From: Seonamhaeicola aphaedonensis
GTDB lineage: Bacteria; Bacteroidota; Bacteroidia; Flavobacteriales; Flavobacteriaceae
NCBI RefSeq assembly: GCF_003386195.1
Contig: NZ_QRDX01000001.1
Span: 310,001-374,000 of the forward strand
Reading direction: 5' to 3'
Length of the DNA stretch: 64,000 nucleotides
The notes under the pieces are model-generated. The model saw only the letters and a program-made list of their open reading frames with translations. It did not search any database and had not been told where the DNA came from. Made by a program: the position numbers and the translations under genes. This document shows positions 52,540 through 62,800 of the stretch, piece by piece (positions within the stretch are counted from its first letter, which is position 1; every line of letters begins with the position of its first letter).

Positions 52540-53715
52540 ATGTCTGATAATAAGGTACAAATTTTTGATACTACGCTGCGTGATGGTGAGCAAGTTCCTG
52601 GATGTAAATTAAATACTGAACAAAAATTAGTCATTGCTGAACAGCTTGATCTATTGGGTGTAGATATTATTGAAGCGGGGTTTCCCGTCTCCAGTCCTGG
52701 GGATTTTAAATCGGTTGAAGCCATTTCAAAAATTGTAAAACATGCCACCGTTTGTGGTTTAACACGATCTGTAGAGAATGACATAAAAGTTGCTGCTGAA
52801 GCTTTAAAATACGCTAAAACACCAAGAATCCATACAGGTATTGGTACTTCAGATTCTCATATTAAATTCAAGTTTAAATCTACTCAAGAAGCTATTATAG
52901 AACGTGCCGTTAAAGCGGTTAGTTATGCTAAATCTTTTGTAGAGGATGTAGAATTTTATGCTGAAGACGCTGGTAGAACTGATAATGAATATTTAGCAAG
53001 AGTTTGTGAAGCTGTAATTAAAGCGGGGGCCACAGTGCTGAATATTCCAGACACTACTGGATACTGTTTACCACATGAGTATGGGGCTAAAATCAAATAC
53101 CTAAAAGAAAACGTAAAAGGTATTGACAAAGCTATTTTATCTTGTCACTGCCACAACGATTTAGGTTTAGCTACAGCTAATTCCATTGAAGGTGTTATTA
53201 ATGGTGCGCGTCAAATTGAGTGTACTATTAATGGCATAGGAGAACGTGCAGGCAACACAGCACTAGAAGAAGTAGTAATGATATTAAGACAACATCCTTA
53301 CTTAAACTTAGACACTAGAATTAACTCTGAAATGCTATTTGGCATCAGTCAATTGGTATCAGACAGTATGGGTATTTACACACAACCAAATAAAGCTATT
53401 GTTGGTGCTAATGCATTTGCTCATAGTTCTGGTATTCACCAAGATGGCGTAATTAAAAATCGTGAGACCTACGAAATTATAGATCCTAAAGACGTTGGTG
53501 TCACAGAATCTGCTATTGTTTTAACAGCCAGAAGCGGTAGAGCTGCTTTAGCTTACAGAGCTAAAAATGTAGGTTATGAATTAACCAAACTCCAGCTAGA
53601 TGAAGTTTACAACAAATTTTTAGAATTTGCAGATAATAAAAAAGAAATAGATGACAATGATATTCATCAAATCATAGAGTCTAGTTCGGTTTACAACGAG
53701 ATTTCTTCTAATTAA
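52540..53715 (+). CDS. leuA: 2-isopropylmalate synthase, short form
   Basis: Condenses acetyl-CoA and 2-ketoisovalerate, first step of leucine synthesis. 391 residues: [41 protein letters not shown] (metal-binding His), [13 protein letters not shown] and [10 protein letters not shown]. The C-terminal regulatory LeuA allosteric domain (about 120 residues) is missing, as in the Bacteroidota LeuA2 type, so leucine feedback by that domain is not expected. A homocitrate or citramalate role is possible but the adjacent leuB favours leucine. Confidence 0.92.
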   Translation: MSDNKVQIFDTTLRDGEQVPGCKLNTEQKLVIAEQLDLLGVDIIEAGFPVSSPGDFKSVEAISKIVKHATVCGLTRSVENDIKVAAEALKYAKTPRIHTGIGTSDSHIKFKFKSTQEAIIERAVKAVSYAKSFVEDVEFYAEDAGRTDNEYLARVCEAVIKAGATVLNIPDTTGYCLPHEYGAKIKYLKENVKGIDKAILSCHCHNDLGLATANSIEGVINGARQIECTINGIGERAGNTALEEVVMILRQHPYLNLDTRINSEMLFGISQLVSDSMGIYTQPNKAIVGANAFAHSSGIHQDGVIKNRETYEIIDPKDVGVTESAIVLTARSGRAALAYRAKNVGYELTKLQLDEVYNKFLEFADNKKEIDDNDIHQIIESSSVYNEISSN

Positions 53716-53730
53716 TTTTTTTTAAAGGGG

Positions 53731-54843
53731 ATGAAATTAAACATAGCCGTTTTACCGGGCGATGGTATTGGACCAGAAGTGACTGCTCAGGCCATTAAAG
53801 TTCTAAAAGCTATTGCCATGGAATTTAATCACGTCTTTACTTTCGAAAAGGCTTTGGTTGGTGCTTGTGCTATGGATAAGACAGGAGTTCCTTTACCAGA
53901 AGAAACTATTAGCATTTGCGACAAAGCAGATGCTATTTTATTTGGCGCCATTGGTGATCCCAAGTATGATAATGATCCTTTAGCCACTATAAGACCAGAA
54001 CAAGGCTTATTAGGTTTGAGAAAAACATTCGATTTATACACCAATATAAGACCGGTAATTGCTTATGATGATTTACTAAATAAGTCCTCATTAAAAGTAA
54101 AGCAAATTAAGGGTACCAATATTTTAATTTACAGAGAACTGGCTAGCGGCATTTACTTTGGTGACAAGCATTTTAGTAACGATGAAGCTTCTGATGTTTG
54201 TAAATACAAACGCTCTGAAATAGAACGCATTACACATTTAGCTTTTAAAGCTGCGCAAGGAAGGAAACACAAATTAACGCTGGTTGACAAAGCCAATGTT
54301 TTAGCAAGCTCTAGACTTTGGCGCGCTATTGTGACCGAAATAGCTAAAGATTATCCTGATGTTACTTTAGATTGTATGTTTGTTGATAATGCTGCTATGG
54401 AGCTCATTATTAATCCTCGTCAGTTTGATGTTATTTTAACCGAAAATATGTTTGGAGACATCCTTTCAGAAGAGGCTAGCGTCATTGTTGGGTCTATTGG
54501 TTTATTAGCATCTGCTTCTATTGGCGACAAACATGCTATGTTTGAACCTATTCATGGTGCTTACACTAAAGCTAAAAACAAAGGAATAGCCAACCCCATT
54601 GCTTCTATTTTAAGTGCTGCTATGTTGTTAGACCACTTTGCTTTGTATGATGAAGCTGCTTTAATTAGAGAAGGTGTTGATAAAGCTTTAAATCTTCATA
54701 TCACGACACCTGATTTAAATACGAAGTACGATAATATTAGTACAACCAAGGTTGGTGATTTTATTGAAGATTTTATAAATAATCCAGACGAAACTAATTT
54801 GAATTTCACCAACATACATTTAGGACAGTCAACTATCATTTAA
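53731..54843 (+). CDS. leuB: 3-isopropylmalate dehydrogenase
   Basis: Oxidative decarboxylation of 3-isopropylmalate. 370 residues: VLPGDGIGPEVTAQA, LFGAIGDPKYD, RPEQGLLGLRKTFDLYTNIRP by its ends, ELASGIYFG, DKANVLASSRLWR and FEPIHGAYTKAKNKGIANP by its ends. Length is normal. An AAAGGGG Shine-Dalgarno-like stretch lies just before the ATG, 15 bp after leuA. leuC, leuD and the ilv genes are not in the window, unlike the single ilv-leu cluster in many relatives. Confidence 0.96.
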   Translation: MKLNIAVLPGDGIGPEVTAQAIKVLKAIAMEFNHVFTFEKALVGACAMDKTGVPLPEETISICDKADAILFGAIGDPKYDNDPLATIRPEQGLLGLRKTFDLYTNIRPVIAYDDLLNKSSLKVKQIKGTNILIYRELASGIYFGDKHFSNDEASDVCKYKRSEIERITHLAFKAAQGRKHKLTLVDKANVLASSRLWRAIVTEIAKDYPDVTLDCMFVDNAAMELIINPRQFDVILTENMFGDILSEEASVIVGSIGLLASASIGDKHAMFEPIHGAYTKAKNKGIANPIASILSAAMLLDHFALYDEAALIREGVDKALNLHITTPDLNTKYDNISTTKVGDFIEDFINNPDETNLNFTNIHLGQSTII

Positions 54844-54891
54844 TTATTTGAGTTAGTCACCAAAACAATTAAACTACAGGACGTCCGAATT

Positions 54892-54921
54892 AAAAAGAGC
54901 ACCACTATGAGTGCTCTTTTT
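54892..54921 (+). terminator. Intrinsic terminator after leuB
   Basis: AAAAAGAGCAC and GTGCTCTTTTT form a perfect 11-bp stem with an 8-nt loop, followed by T, 49 bp after the leuB stop. Confidence 0.88.
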
Positions 54922-54958
54922 TAATATGTAACAAACAATTATATAGTATATTTGGTTA

Positions 54959-56437
54959 ATGCAACGCAACCTAGGTTTATTAAAGCTTTATAAAACACCA
55001 CTACTCATCACTTTAGTAAGTTTTGCTCTTTATACTGTTTTTGCTTATAATTTAGAACGCACACAATATGTTAAGCTTGTTACCTTATACACTTCTCTTT
55101 TTGGGTTGTTTTATTGGTTACAAAAAAAATATAAAAATAACACCAAACTCTTAACAACACTTGCATTTTTATTTAGATCTGCTTTTATTTTAGCTACCCC
55201 TAATCTATCCCAAGATTTTTATAGATTTATCTGGGATGGACGCATGATTTTAGAAGGCTTTAATCCCTATTTATACACTGTTGAAAGCTTTATGAGCGTA
55301 GGAAATTTTCCAATTGCTCAAGCCAAAGAATTATATCATGGCATGGGTACCTTGAACGCTAGCCATTTCACCAATTACCCACCTGTAAACCAACTATGCT
55401 TTATAATTGCAGGTTTATTTGCCAGTAAAAGTATTTTAGGCTCTGTGGTTGTTTTACGACTTATTATTATTTCTGCAGATTACGGAACCCTTTACTTTGG
55501 CAAAAAACTGCTTAAAAAATTAAAGTTACCCGTTCATAATATCTTTTGGTATGTTCTAAATCCGTTCATCATCATCGAGCTAACAGGAAACCTACATTTT
55601 GAAGGGGTCATGATTTTCTTTTTAGTTTGGAGTCTGTATTTGCTTGAGAAAGGCAAATGGCCATGGAGCGCTGCTGTGTTTGCTCTTTCTATTTCTACCA
55701 AGTTAATGCCGCTTATGTTTTTGCCTTTGGTGTTTAAGTGGTTTACAAAGAAGCATGTCATTGCAAACGGAGGAGCAAAGCAATCTGTATCAAATGATGA
55801 GATTACCAGGTCACAAGTTCCTCGCAGTGACGAGAGAGATGCTTCTCTATCACTAAGAATGATAAAACTTATTTCGTTTTATGCTATTGTTGGTACCGTT
55901 ACATTATTCCTTTTTTTACCCTTTTTCTCAAAACAATTCGTGTTAAATTATACTGAAACTGTTGCACTTTGGTTTCAAAAATTTGAATTTAACGCCAGTA
56001 TCTATTATGTGTTTCGTGAAGTTGGCTATTATATGAGAGGATATAATGAAATAGCTATTCTAGGCATTGTGCTTTCTTTAATGATATTTTTATTCACACT
56101 TTACAGAACTTTTTATAAAGCAAATTATCCCATGGAAAATTTGCTTAAATCTATGTTATTAGTCTTTACCTGCTACTTATTTTTAAGTACTACAGTGCAC
56201 CCATGGTATCTAGTAACACTTTTATTTTTATCTGTATTTACAAAATATAAATTTCCGTTAATATGGAGTTTTGTAATTATACTAAGTTATTTGGCTTATA
56301 TACAAATAGGAAATGCCAATAAATCAGAAAATCTCCTTATCATTTTCTTAGAATACCTGATAGTTTATAGTGTTTTTGTGCGGGATGTTTTTAAAGATAA
56401 CCCTAAAGCAATACAAGAGAATCTATCCTGTAAATAA
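54959..56437 (+). CDS. Polytopic membrane glycosyltransferase (GT-C / GT87-like)
   Basis: 492 residues with about ten transmembrane helices. The loop SQDFYRFIWDGRMILEGFNP (about residues 82-102) holds the acidic pair typical of GT-C mannosyltransferase-like enzymes that use lipid-phosphate sugars; the sugar and acceptor are unknown. Residues about 267-303 (from VIANGGAKQ to SLRMIK) are hydrophilic and are encoded by an interspersed palindromic repeat; they lie in a loop between two helices. The 3' end overlaps by 35 bp the convergent 75-residue gene. Confidence 0.83.
   Translation: MQRNLGLLKLYKTPLLITLVSFALYTVFAYNLERTQYVKLVTLYTSLFGLFYWLQKKYKNNTKLLTTLAFLFRSAFILATPNLSQDFYRFIWDGRMILEGFNPYLYTVESFMSVGNFPIAQAKELYHGMGTLNASHFTNYPPVNQLCFIIAGLFASKSILGSVVVLRLIIISADYGTLYFGKKLLKKLKLPVHNIFWYVLNPFIIIELTGNLHFEGVMIFFLVWSLYLLEKGKWPWSAAVFALSISTKLMPLMFLPLVFKWFTKKHVIANGGAKQSVSNDEITRSQVPRSDERDASLSLRMIKLISFYAIVGTVTLFLFLPFFSKQFVLNYTETVALWFQKFEFNASIYYVFREVGYYMRGYNEIAILGIVLSLMIFLFTLYRTFYKANYPMENLLKSMLLVFTCYLFLSTTVHPWYLVTLLFLSVFTKYKFPLIWSFVIILSYLAYIQIGNANKSENLLIIFLEYLIVYSVFVRDVFKDNPKAIQENLSCK
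55757..55867. repeat. Interspersed palindromic repeat inserted in frame in a coding region
   Basis: The segment opens GTCATTGCAAACGGAGGAGC and contains the near-complement GCAGTGAC at 55824-55831, with inner arms CAATCT and GAGATT, the structure of the common GTCATTGC...GCAATGAC element. A second unit (GAGAGATGCTTC...AGAATGATAAA) follows to about 55867. The whole is open in the glycosyltransferase frame. Confidence 0.72.
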
Positions 56438-56630
56438 CACTATCATCTAAATCATTAAAAACTTCAGAATAGGAAAGTTTAAAAGATTTATCAATGAAAG
56501 ATTTGTCTGTCTTTAAATTATATTTATAAAGCGCTTTTGGGTGTACTTCTTCAAAAGCTAATTCATCACCATTATCAAACCAAAATGTATATAAACCATC
56601 TTGGTAGGATTTAAAAACTGCTGTTTTCAT
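56403..56630 (-). CDS. Small conserved protein of unknown function
   Basis: 75 residues, acidic, without signal or membrane segment. It begins MKTAVFKSYQDGLYTFWFDN, which I recognise as a recurrent small flavobacterial protein, with FEEVHPKALYKYNL following. A clean ATG, a typical composition and full-length open frame support it. It overlaps the convergent glycosyltransferase gene by 35 bp. No function can be proposed. Confidence 0.65.
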   Translation of the reverse strand: MKTAVFKSYQDGLYTFWFDNGDELAFEEVHPKALYKYNLKTDKSFIDKSFKLSYSEVFNDLDDSVIYRIDSLVLL

Positions 56631-57056
56631 TTAACAATATAGAACGAATATTAATTTTATTATTAAAATCTACTTCAAGAACAGGTAAATCAACTCTTTA
56701 ACAGTCATCACCATTATTATAACTGTTTGAAAACCTATCTACAAGAAGACACAAAATTTCTGGGTTTAATTCTTGGTAATCTACAATCTAACGTATCATT
56801 TTTATTTTGAGGTTGGTTAGACTAAGATAAATACCAAAAATACAATGTGAATTTAAAAATAATTTCTGAATAAATTGAAAAATTATCAAGGGCTATCTTA
56901 ACCTTAAACAGAGACCAATAAAACACCCCTGCAAGTGTAATACAAAAAATGGAATCATGATTTTATATAATTTTTAACTTTATTTAGACGTTACTTAGAC
57001 TTATAGAGAAGAACATGTTATTTTCCATTTTATACGTGTAAATTCAAACTAACTAA
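56631..57056. other. Intergenic region without a recognisable gene
   Basis: About 430 bp, AT-rich. The only notable element is a direct repeat TTTAGAC-GTTAC-TTAGAC at about 56984-57001, loosely similar to the motif upstream of the secreted-protein genes but in another orientation and with no gene in front of it. Confidence 0.5.
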
Positions 57057-57095
57057 AATAACCCAAGATCAATTATGTATTGTTCTTGGGTTATT
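57057..57095 (-). terminator. Intrinsic terminator after the T9SS protein gene
   Basis: AATAACCCAAGA and its exact complement form a 12-bp stem with a 15-nt loop, 40 bp after the stop on the minus strand, followed by TTTAG. Confidence 0.78.
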
Positions 57096-57135
57096 GCTTT
57101 TTAAAATTGATTATTTATAAACCAGCTATAAGAAA

Positions 57136-57972
57136 TTATTGTTTTAATAACCTTTTTGTAGTGACTGCTCCTTTATCATCTGAAATTTTAACCAAATACA
57201 TTCCAGACGCTAAACTACTGATATCATATTTATTTCCTACTAAAACTGGGTTAACAGCAACTTTAGCACCTAGGGTATTGTAAATTGAGATTTTTGAAAT
57301 CTCAACACCATTTTTAGTTTGAATTGAAAAATGAGATTGAACTGGATTTGGATAAAGTGAGATTTTTTTAGACAATTCAAAATCTGAAGTACTTAATGGG
57401 TTTGAGTCCAAAACTTGGATTTCATCAATATATATTTTACCGCCACCTTCTAGAGGACTTGTGTTGGCGTTAATAAAATCCTTAATATCTGCATGGAACA
57501 CGAGAGTATATAAGGTTCCTAAACTAAAAGTACCTGCATCTCTAGGAAATTCAATTGGAATTATTATTTGTTCCCAAGCATCTGCACCAGAGTGATCATT
57601 GATTGCTCTGATAACTCCAGGGTTTGAACCATTACCTGAATCACTATCCGCATCAAATCTACATGCCATGTCAGTATCTAAATTATATACTAGTACGCTT
57701 AGATATTTGGACTCAGCAGGCCCAATAGATAAATCTGGATTTACATTAATTCTTGTCAGTGCATACCAATTAGCATTAGTGTGAGTAATTTCAAGACAAT
57801 TAGCAGTTGTATTAAGTCCAGATGAATTTGGATTAGCAACAATAGTTGATGCTGCACCAAAAGCTACTTCTACTCCACCATTGCCAGATTCAAAATCATC
57901 TACCATGGTTTGTCCAAAACCAGTAAAAGCGCATAGGGCAAATAATAAATTTAATAAAGTAATTTTTTTCAT
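57136..57972 (-). CDS. Secreted T9SS protein with a carbohydrate-binding-like beta-sandwich
   Basis: 278 residues: signal peptide (about 1-20, ends in GFGQ), a beta-sandwich domain (about 22-190, MVDDFESGNGG ... GGKIYIDEIQVLD) with a pattern common in carbohydrate-binding modules, and a type A T9SS sorting domain (about 200-278: SLYPNPVQ, ISIYNTLGAKV, LASGMYLVKI, KRLLKQ). It is probably attached to or released from the cell surface. Glycan binding is inferred from fold impression and the GH16 neighbour. It has its own promoter region bearing the GTTTAG direct repeat. Confidence 0.82.
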   Translation of the reverse strand: MKKITLLNLLFALCAFTGFGQTMVDDFESGNGGVEVAFGAASTIVANPNSSGLNTTANCLEITHTNANWYALTRINVNPDLSIGPAESKYLSVLVYNLDTDMACRFDADSDSGNGSNPGVIRAINDHSGADAWEQIIIPIEFPRDAGTFSLGTLYTLVFHADIKDFINANTSPLEGGGKIYIDEIQVLDSNPLSTSDFELSKKISLYPNPVQSHFSIQTKNGVEISKISIYNTLGAKVAVNPVLVGNKYDISSLASGMYLVKISDDKGAVTTKRLLKQ

Positions 57973-58036
57973 AATGTCTATAATTTTAGTTATTTGTTGG
58001 TTGTATAAAGTTACTAGATTTACACAGTTCTAAAAT

Positions 58037-58062
58037 GGACTAAACTTACCTAAACATGTACA
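58037..58062 (-). promoter_or_regulatory. GTTTAG direct-repeat motif upstream of the T9SS protein gene
   Basis: Minus strand: GTTTAGGTAAGTTTAG, two direct copies of GTTTAG with exact 10-bp phasing, embedded in a longer block shared with 62983-63008 and 65 bp before the ATG. A -7-like box (TAACTTTA) lies 20-odd bp downstream. Confidence 0.6.
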
Positions 58063-58156
58063 ATTATACTTTTATTTACCACAAACCATTAAAAACAAAA
58101 CACTAAAAAACAGTACTGTACAAAAACAAAAAGATTTAACCTTAAAATACATATAG

Positions 58157-58183
58157 AAAACCACCTATTAATAAGGCGGTTTT
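58157..58183 (-). terminator. Terminator after the GH16 gene
   Basis: AAAACCaCCT and AGGcGGTTTT (one mismatch) form a stem with a 7-nt loop and T/A flanks, 36 bp after the GH16 stop. Confidence 0.7.
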
Positions 58184-58218
58184 TAAAAAACCAAAACTAT
58201 ATTAAAGTTTCTATTAAT

Positions 58219-59091
58219 CTAATTCATTCGCCAAACTCTTACATAATCTACTTTTGCCTCTGTAAAGTCGCCAATATTTCTTGAAGTAAAGTTTGCAGTC
58301 CCTCCAAAACTGGCACCTGTAGATAACCATAAAAACTCCTCTACCTGTGGCACCCAAATCCCTTGATAACGTGTTTTAAATTGCCCATCATAATACACCT
58401 CAAGCATATCTTTATTCCATAACAAACCATAAATATGGTATCCAGAGTGAATACCTGGGGTATCATATTTTCTGGTATTTGCCTTGTGTGATGTACCATA
58501 ACCATCTATATGCACCACACTTTTGGTATAATCTTGCACCCATGCGGACTCAAAAACATCTATTTCTGCACCATCATTTCCTGTACCATCTACATTACCC
58601 ATATTATCACCTTGCAACCATAGAGCTGTGTGTGTTCCAAACATGGTTTCTGCAATATCTATCTTAGCCTCAATGTACCCGTATTTAAATTCAAATAAAT
58701 TATTAGAAAAAACACCACCACAGTGCAACACATCGTTTGCAACTTTCTCACTTCTAAGAACCAAATTACCATTTCTATAAGATACATTCTCTGGTTTCCA
58801 AAACCATTGATTAATCCCAATACCAGGCCTTGCTGCCCTACTTTTTGTAGAATTATTTTTAGTCCATTTTGTAGGTTCAAAACTATCAAAGTTATCTTCA
58901 AACATTAAGGTCCACCCACTGGTGTTTATTGAATTTAAAACAGGTTTTGCTATTGTTACTGGATTATCACCATCATCAAATTGGTCATCATCAGGTGAGG
59001 TTTTTTCATCTCCTGAGCAAGACACAAACAAAAGTGCTGTAAGCCCTATAAAGCTAAAATATAAACGCTTTAATTTCGTACTAGTTATCAT
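58219..59091 (-). CDS. Glycoside hydrolase family 16 lipoprotein
   Basis: 290 residues. Lipoprotein signal (LLFVSCSGDE, Cys about 25), acidic linker (SPDDDQFDDGDNP) and a GH16 jelly roll from about residue 55 (WTLMFEDNFDSFEPTKWTKN by its ends). The catalytic motif is EIDVFE (about residues 180-185), nucleophile and acid/base glutamates in the EXDXXE form of GH16 enzymes with the beta-bulge. The fold cleaves beta-1,3/1,4-glucans or algal galactans; the substrate cannot be assigned here. The acidic stretch after the Cys resembles a surface-export signal of Bacteroidota lipoproteins. Last gene of the Asp-box operon. Confidence 0.93.
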   Translation of the reverse strand: MITSTKLKRLYFSFIGLTALLFVSCSGDEKTSPDDDQFDDGDNPVTIAKPVLNSINTSGWTLMFEDNFDSFEPTKWTKNNSTKSRAARPGIGINQWFWKPENVSYRNGNLVLRSEKVANDVLHCGGVFSNNLFEFKYGYIEAKIDIAETMFGTHTALWLQGDNMGNVDGTGNDGAEIDVFESAWVQDYTKSVVHIDGYGTSHKANTRKYDTPGIHSGYHIYGLLWNKDMLEVYYDGQFKTRYQGIWVPQVEEFLWLSTGASFGGTANFTSRNIGDFTEAKVDYVRVWRMN

Positions 59092-59117
59092 ATTATATTT
59101 ATTTAGTTAAGTTTTAT

Positions 59118-59825
59118 TTATAAATTAAAATACCAAATTGGCCCTGTGACCAAAGCTCCTTTATCATCTTGTACAACTACTTTCCAATAATAAGTAGTAT
59201 CAACAGCATCTAAGTTGACTTGGATAGTATTTGCAGAAATATCTTCTGAAACTAAGGTTAAGGCATCTTTATCCTTGCCAAAATAAACATCAAAAGTTAC
59301 AGGATCTCCATCAACATCAGAGGCTGTCCATTCTAGGTTAGCCATGGTGGTACCTGCTTCTAAATACTGTCCTAAAAAGGGAGACTTTAGTGCAGGCGCA
59401 AAGGGTAAATGGTTACTATTAGGCACTTCTTCTGTATAAAACTGTGCCGTAGGTGAATAATCACTTTCTATGTTTTTGGTACTTCTAGCCTTTACCCTCC
59501 AGTAATAAGCAAAACCCTTTTCTAGGGTTACTATTTTTGAAAGGGATGTTAAAACTTCATCTACAACTTTGTTATTAAATTGATTATCCTTTGCTATTTC
59601 TAAAATATAGATAACTGAACTACCATCTGAATTGGTAGAGGCCTGCCATTCAAAATTCAAAACATTTGTGATACACAATTGGTTTTGAGATGGAAACACT
59701 AACGTAGGCGAAGAGGGTTTACTATCGGAAGTATCACCTCCACCACCTGTATCATCACCTCCACCAGAGGAACAGGATGTATTTATAAAGGCAACTAGAA
59801 CATATATATATAGGAGTTTTTTCAT
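59118..59825 (-). CDS. Lipoprotein with two Ig/fibronectin-III-like domains
   Basis: 235 residues: lipobox FINTSCSSGG (Cys about 18), a Gly/Asp-rich linker (GGGDDTGGGGDTSDSKPSSP), then two beta-sandwich repeats (about 40-132 and 138-235) sharing the pattern W-[QT]-A-S...YYW[RK]V. No enzymatic motif is seen. Such proteins often bind or present glycans at the surface in polysaccharide loci. It is in the middle of a three-gene operon between the Asp-box protein and GH16 (11 and 26 bp gaps). Confidence 0.8.
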   Translation of the reverse strand: MKKLLYIYVLVAFINTSCSSGGGDDTGGGGDTSDSKPSSPTLVFPSQNQLCITNVLNFEWQASTNSDGSSVIYILEIAKDNQFNNKVVDEVLTSLSKIVTLEKGFAYYWRVKARSTKNIESDYSPTAQFYTEEVPNSNHLPFAPALKSPFLGQYLEAGTTMANLEWTASDVDGDPVTFDVYFGKDKDALTLVSEDISANTIQVNLDAVDTTYYWKVVVQDDKGALVTGPIWYFNL

Positions 59826-59836
59826 AACAATTTGTT

Positions 59837-62800
59837 TTATTTCTTTACAATTTTTAGAGTTTTAGGTTTTTCTGAATCTAACCTTACAAAATAAATCCCT
59901 GATGGGTATTTTTGCATATCTACAGTAATCTTTCCTCCGGCAACATTATACTGTTGTTTAGCTATTAATCCTGATGTTAAGGAATATAACTCTACAGATA
60001 CCGTAGCTTTTGATATTTCTGGAATACTTAATTCAAACTGGTCTGTCACTGGATTTGGAAATGCTTTCAATAAACCTGAAGTCTCCATAACCTTGGTTAA
60101 CTTACCCTCGCAAGTAGCTTTAGCTTCAATGTTAATAATATCACCATCTTTTGCCTCAACTTCAAAAGACGTTTCGTAAGTTTCTAATACTTGCTTATTA
60201 TTTATAAAAACTTTATAAGGCGCAGAACCCGATTTAATATCTACCGCGATTTTTCCAGACTTAGAAGTAGTTAACTTCCCTGTTAATAATTCTGAGGCAT
60301 TAACCTCCAGATTAACGCAATATTGATAAGAAGTGTCTTTAATTTCTATACAGACATCATAAACTCCTGGCTCTAGATTAGGAATATTAAGAACCTCGTT
60401 AAAACTATATTCGGTTCCTCCAATCGTAACTTTATAACTATGCTTATATTTTGTGTTAATTTTTATTTGCCCATTTTTACCTTGGCAAGTTTCGTCAATA
60501 GTTTCAATGGTAAAATTATCTGATGCCACAAAGATCTCTGAAAAATCTTGATCCAAAATAAAGTCTACAATTCCACTTCCGTACGTAGCAAACCTTACTG
60601 CATTTTCAGATTCTATAAATTGCACGTCTGTATACCCTACAGCATCAGGCACATCTAGTCCATCCATTTTAAACCATTGGTCTTGTTGTACCGAAAATAC
60701 CCAAGCACCATCAAACTCACAGGCAGCAAAAATATACTGACCATTGGGTGAAGTCTCCATCTCTGAAATACGCTCTACACTTAATCCTGCATTATGATTA
60801 GTAAATGTTTGCCCACCATCAACTGAAATCAAGAAATTATTACCCTTCCCTGCAAAATAAACTGTAGCTTCGTCTATAGGACTAGTAGCAATTACCTGTC
60901 TTCGTTTTCTATGCGAATCCTCTTGCTGAGGCCATGTTCCATTGTAACTTGATGATGTAAAAGAATTTCCTCCATCTGTAGAATACAACAATTGCCCAGA
61001 TTTTAAACTAACATACCATCGGTTTTTATTTACTTTAGAATAGCCAAAACTAGATATTGGACCACTAAACTGAAACGGATGTATTTCTCTAACTACAGCA
61101 CTACCGTTATAAATAATTTTTTGCAACCCTCCTTCACCCCAAGGAATATAAACAGCATCTTCATTATCGTTTGGAGAAGGCACTAAACTTGTAGCCGCCC
61201 AATTTCCATAAAAATCGGTACCAGTAACTGTTTTATAATTACCCCCATTGGTTGCAGAACTTCTTCCTATAGTACCATAATAATACCAATACCAAGCTGA
61301 TTCACCTCCATTGGCCACAGTAACTCGTAACACATCTGTATTAGCTTCTCTTAAAGCAGGTATTGGAACACTTTTATCATAATTATTACTACCAGAAAAA
61401 CTTTGGGATCCTCTATCTTGATTAGCAGTGTACACTAGATTATATTTTTCATTGGTCTCAGCATCATAACACATGATAGTTGGGTTACCTTTACTTACAC
61501 TTACCCAAGAATTCCAATCCTCTGGAGTGGTTGAATAATAGGTTCCAAAATCATATCCAGAAATAGTAAAAAACCCGCCATCTTCTTTATCAAAAGTCTT
61601 AAAGTGCTGTAAATCCCAAACATAAATGTCGTTATTACTCAAGACATGCTGATTTCTAGTCCAATTCACTCCATAATCTGTAGATATCCAAAGCTCAACA
61701 AAACCTTTAAATACAATATTGGGTTGTGTTGGATGTACTTCTACAATGTTTCTACCTGTATCACTAGAGGTAACACTCTGTGTCCAAGTTGCCCCTTCAT
61801 CACCCGAATAGAAAATAGTAGTATTATCATAACTTATGTAAAAATGCGTAATGCCTCCAACTGTGGTTCCTTGCACAGAATCTAATTTAGCCACCGTTGT
61901 TGTAGGCTCGTATATGAGTGAAAAGTCATCATCTCCTTCAGCCATTTTATAAACATACAATTTTGAATCACTTGCCCTTCTAGCAAAAAGATACACATCT
62001 CTACTACCGTGAGGTTTCAAAATTTCAACATCAAAAGCATTACTTAAAAAACTTAATGCCGAAGTCGTATAATTTAAACCATAATCTGTTGATATATATA
62101 TAAAATCATACCAAGCGTTACCACGCGATGCATCTCTTCTTGCCCCGTGTGCTACAATACGCTTTTGACTATTCCTTTTGGTAACAACCGTCGTGTAGTT
62201 GGCGCCACCTTCAAAAAAAGCACCATTAGCATCCATCCAGGTTCTACCCTCATCGTCAGAGAATTCCATAGACCCATTACTTTTCTGATTTAAAAGTCTA
62301 AAAGAACCATCTGGAAGATTCACCCCATTAAACTTATCACCCTCAAAACTTTTGGTGTGATTCCTCAATGACCATTTCACTGGAGCACCCTCATCAATTT
62401 TATAAATATGACCTGCAAAAGACACAATATACATGTCCTCATTTATTGGGTCATATAGAGAACCGTCAGTTCTAAAACCCCCTTCGCTATAGCCAGGAGC
62501 GGTTGTAGATGTCATGTGTAAATATTTCTGATCCCATGTTCCTGAAAGCGTACGATTGGCATAAAAATATTTTTCTGGTGGTGGCATTGTCATGCTCTGT
62601 TGAGCCGATTTAAAATAAGCTTCAAAATCTTCTGAAGCACTAAATTTAAAACCTGTTTTTTCTTTGTTTAGGTACCAAACATTATAATCTGCCAAAGCCT
62701 CTCCAGTTAAATTCTGAAAATTAAACGGTTTAGGCAATGCCAATTCATCCATAGCCATTTCATAGGCTATTTCCTCTGGAGTTTCTTCTTCATGGTGCTC

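Noticed and set aside
56984-57001. TTTAGAC-GTTAC-TTAGAC direct repeat as a third copy of the secreted-cluster motif
   Set aside because: Spacing is 11 rather than 10 bp, the sequence differs, and no gene follows in the right orientation.
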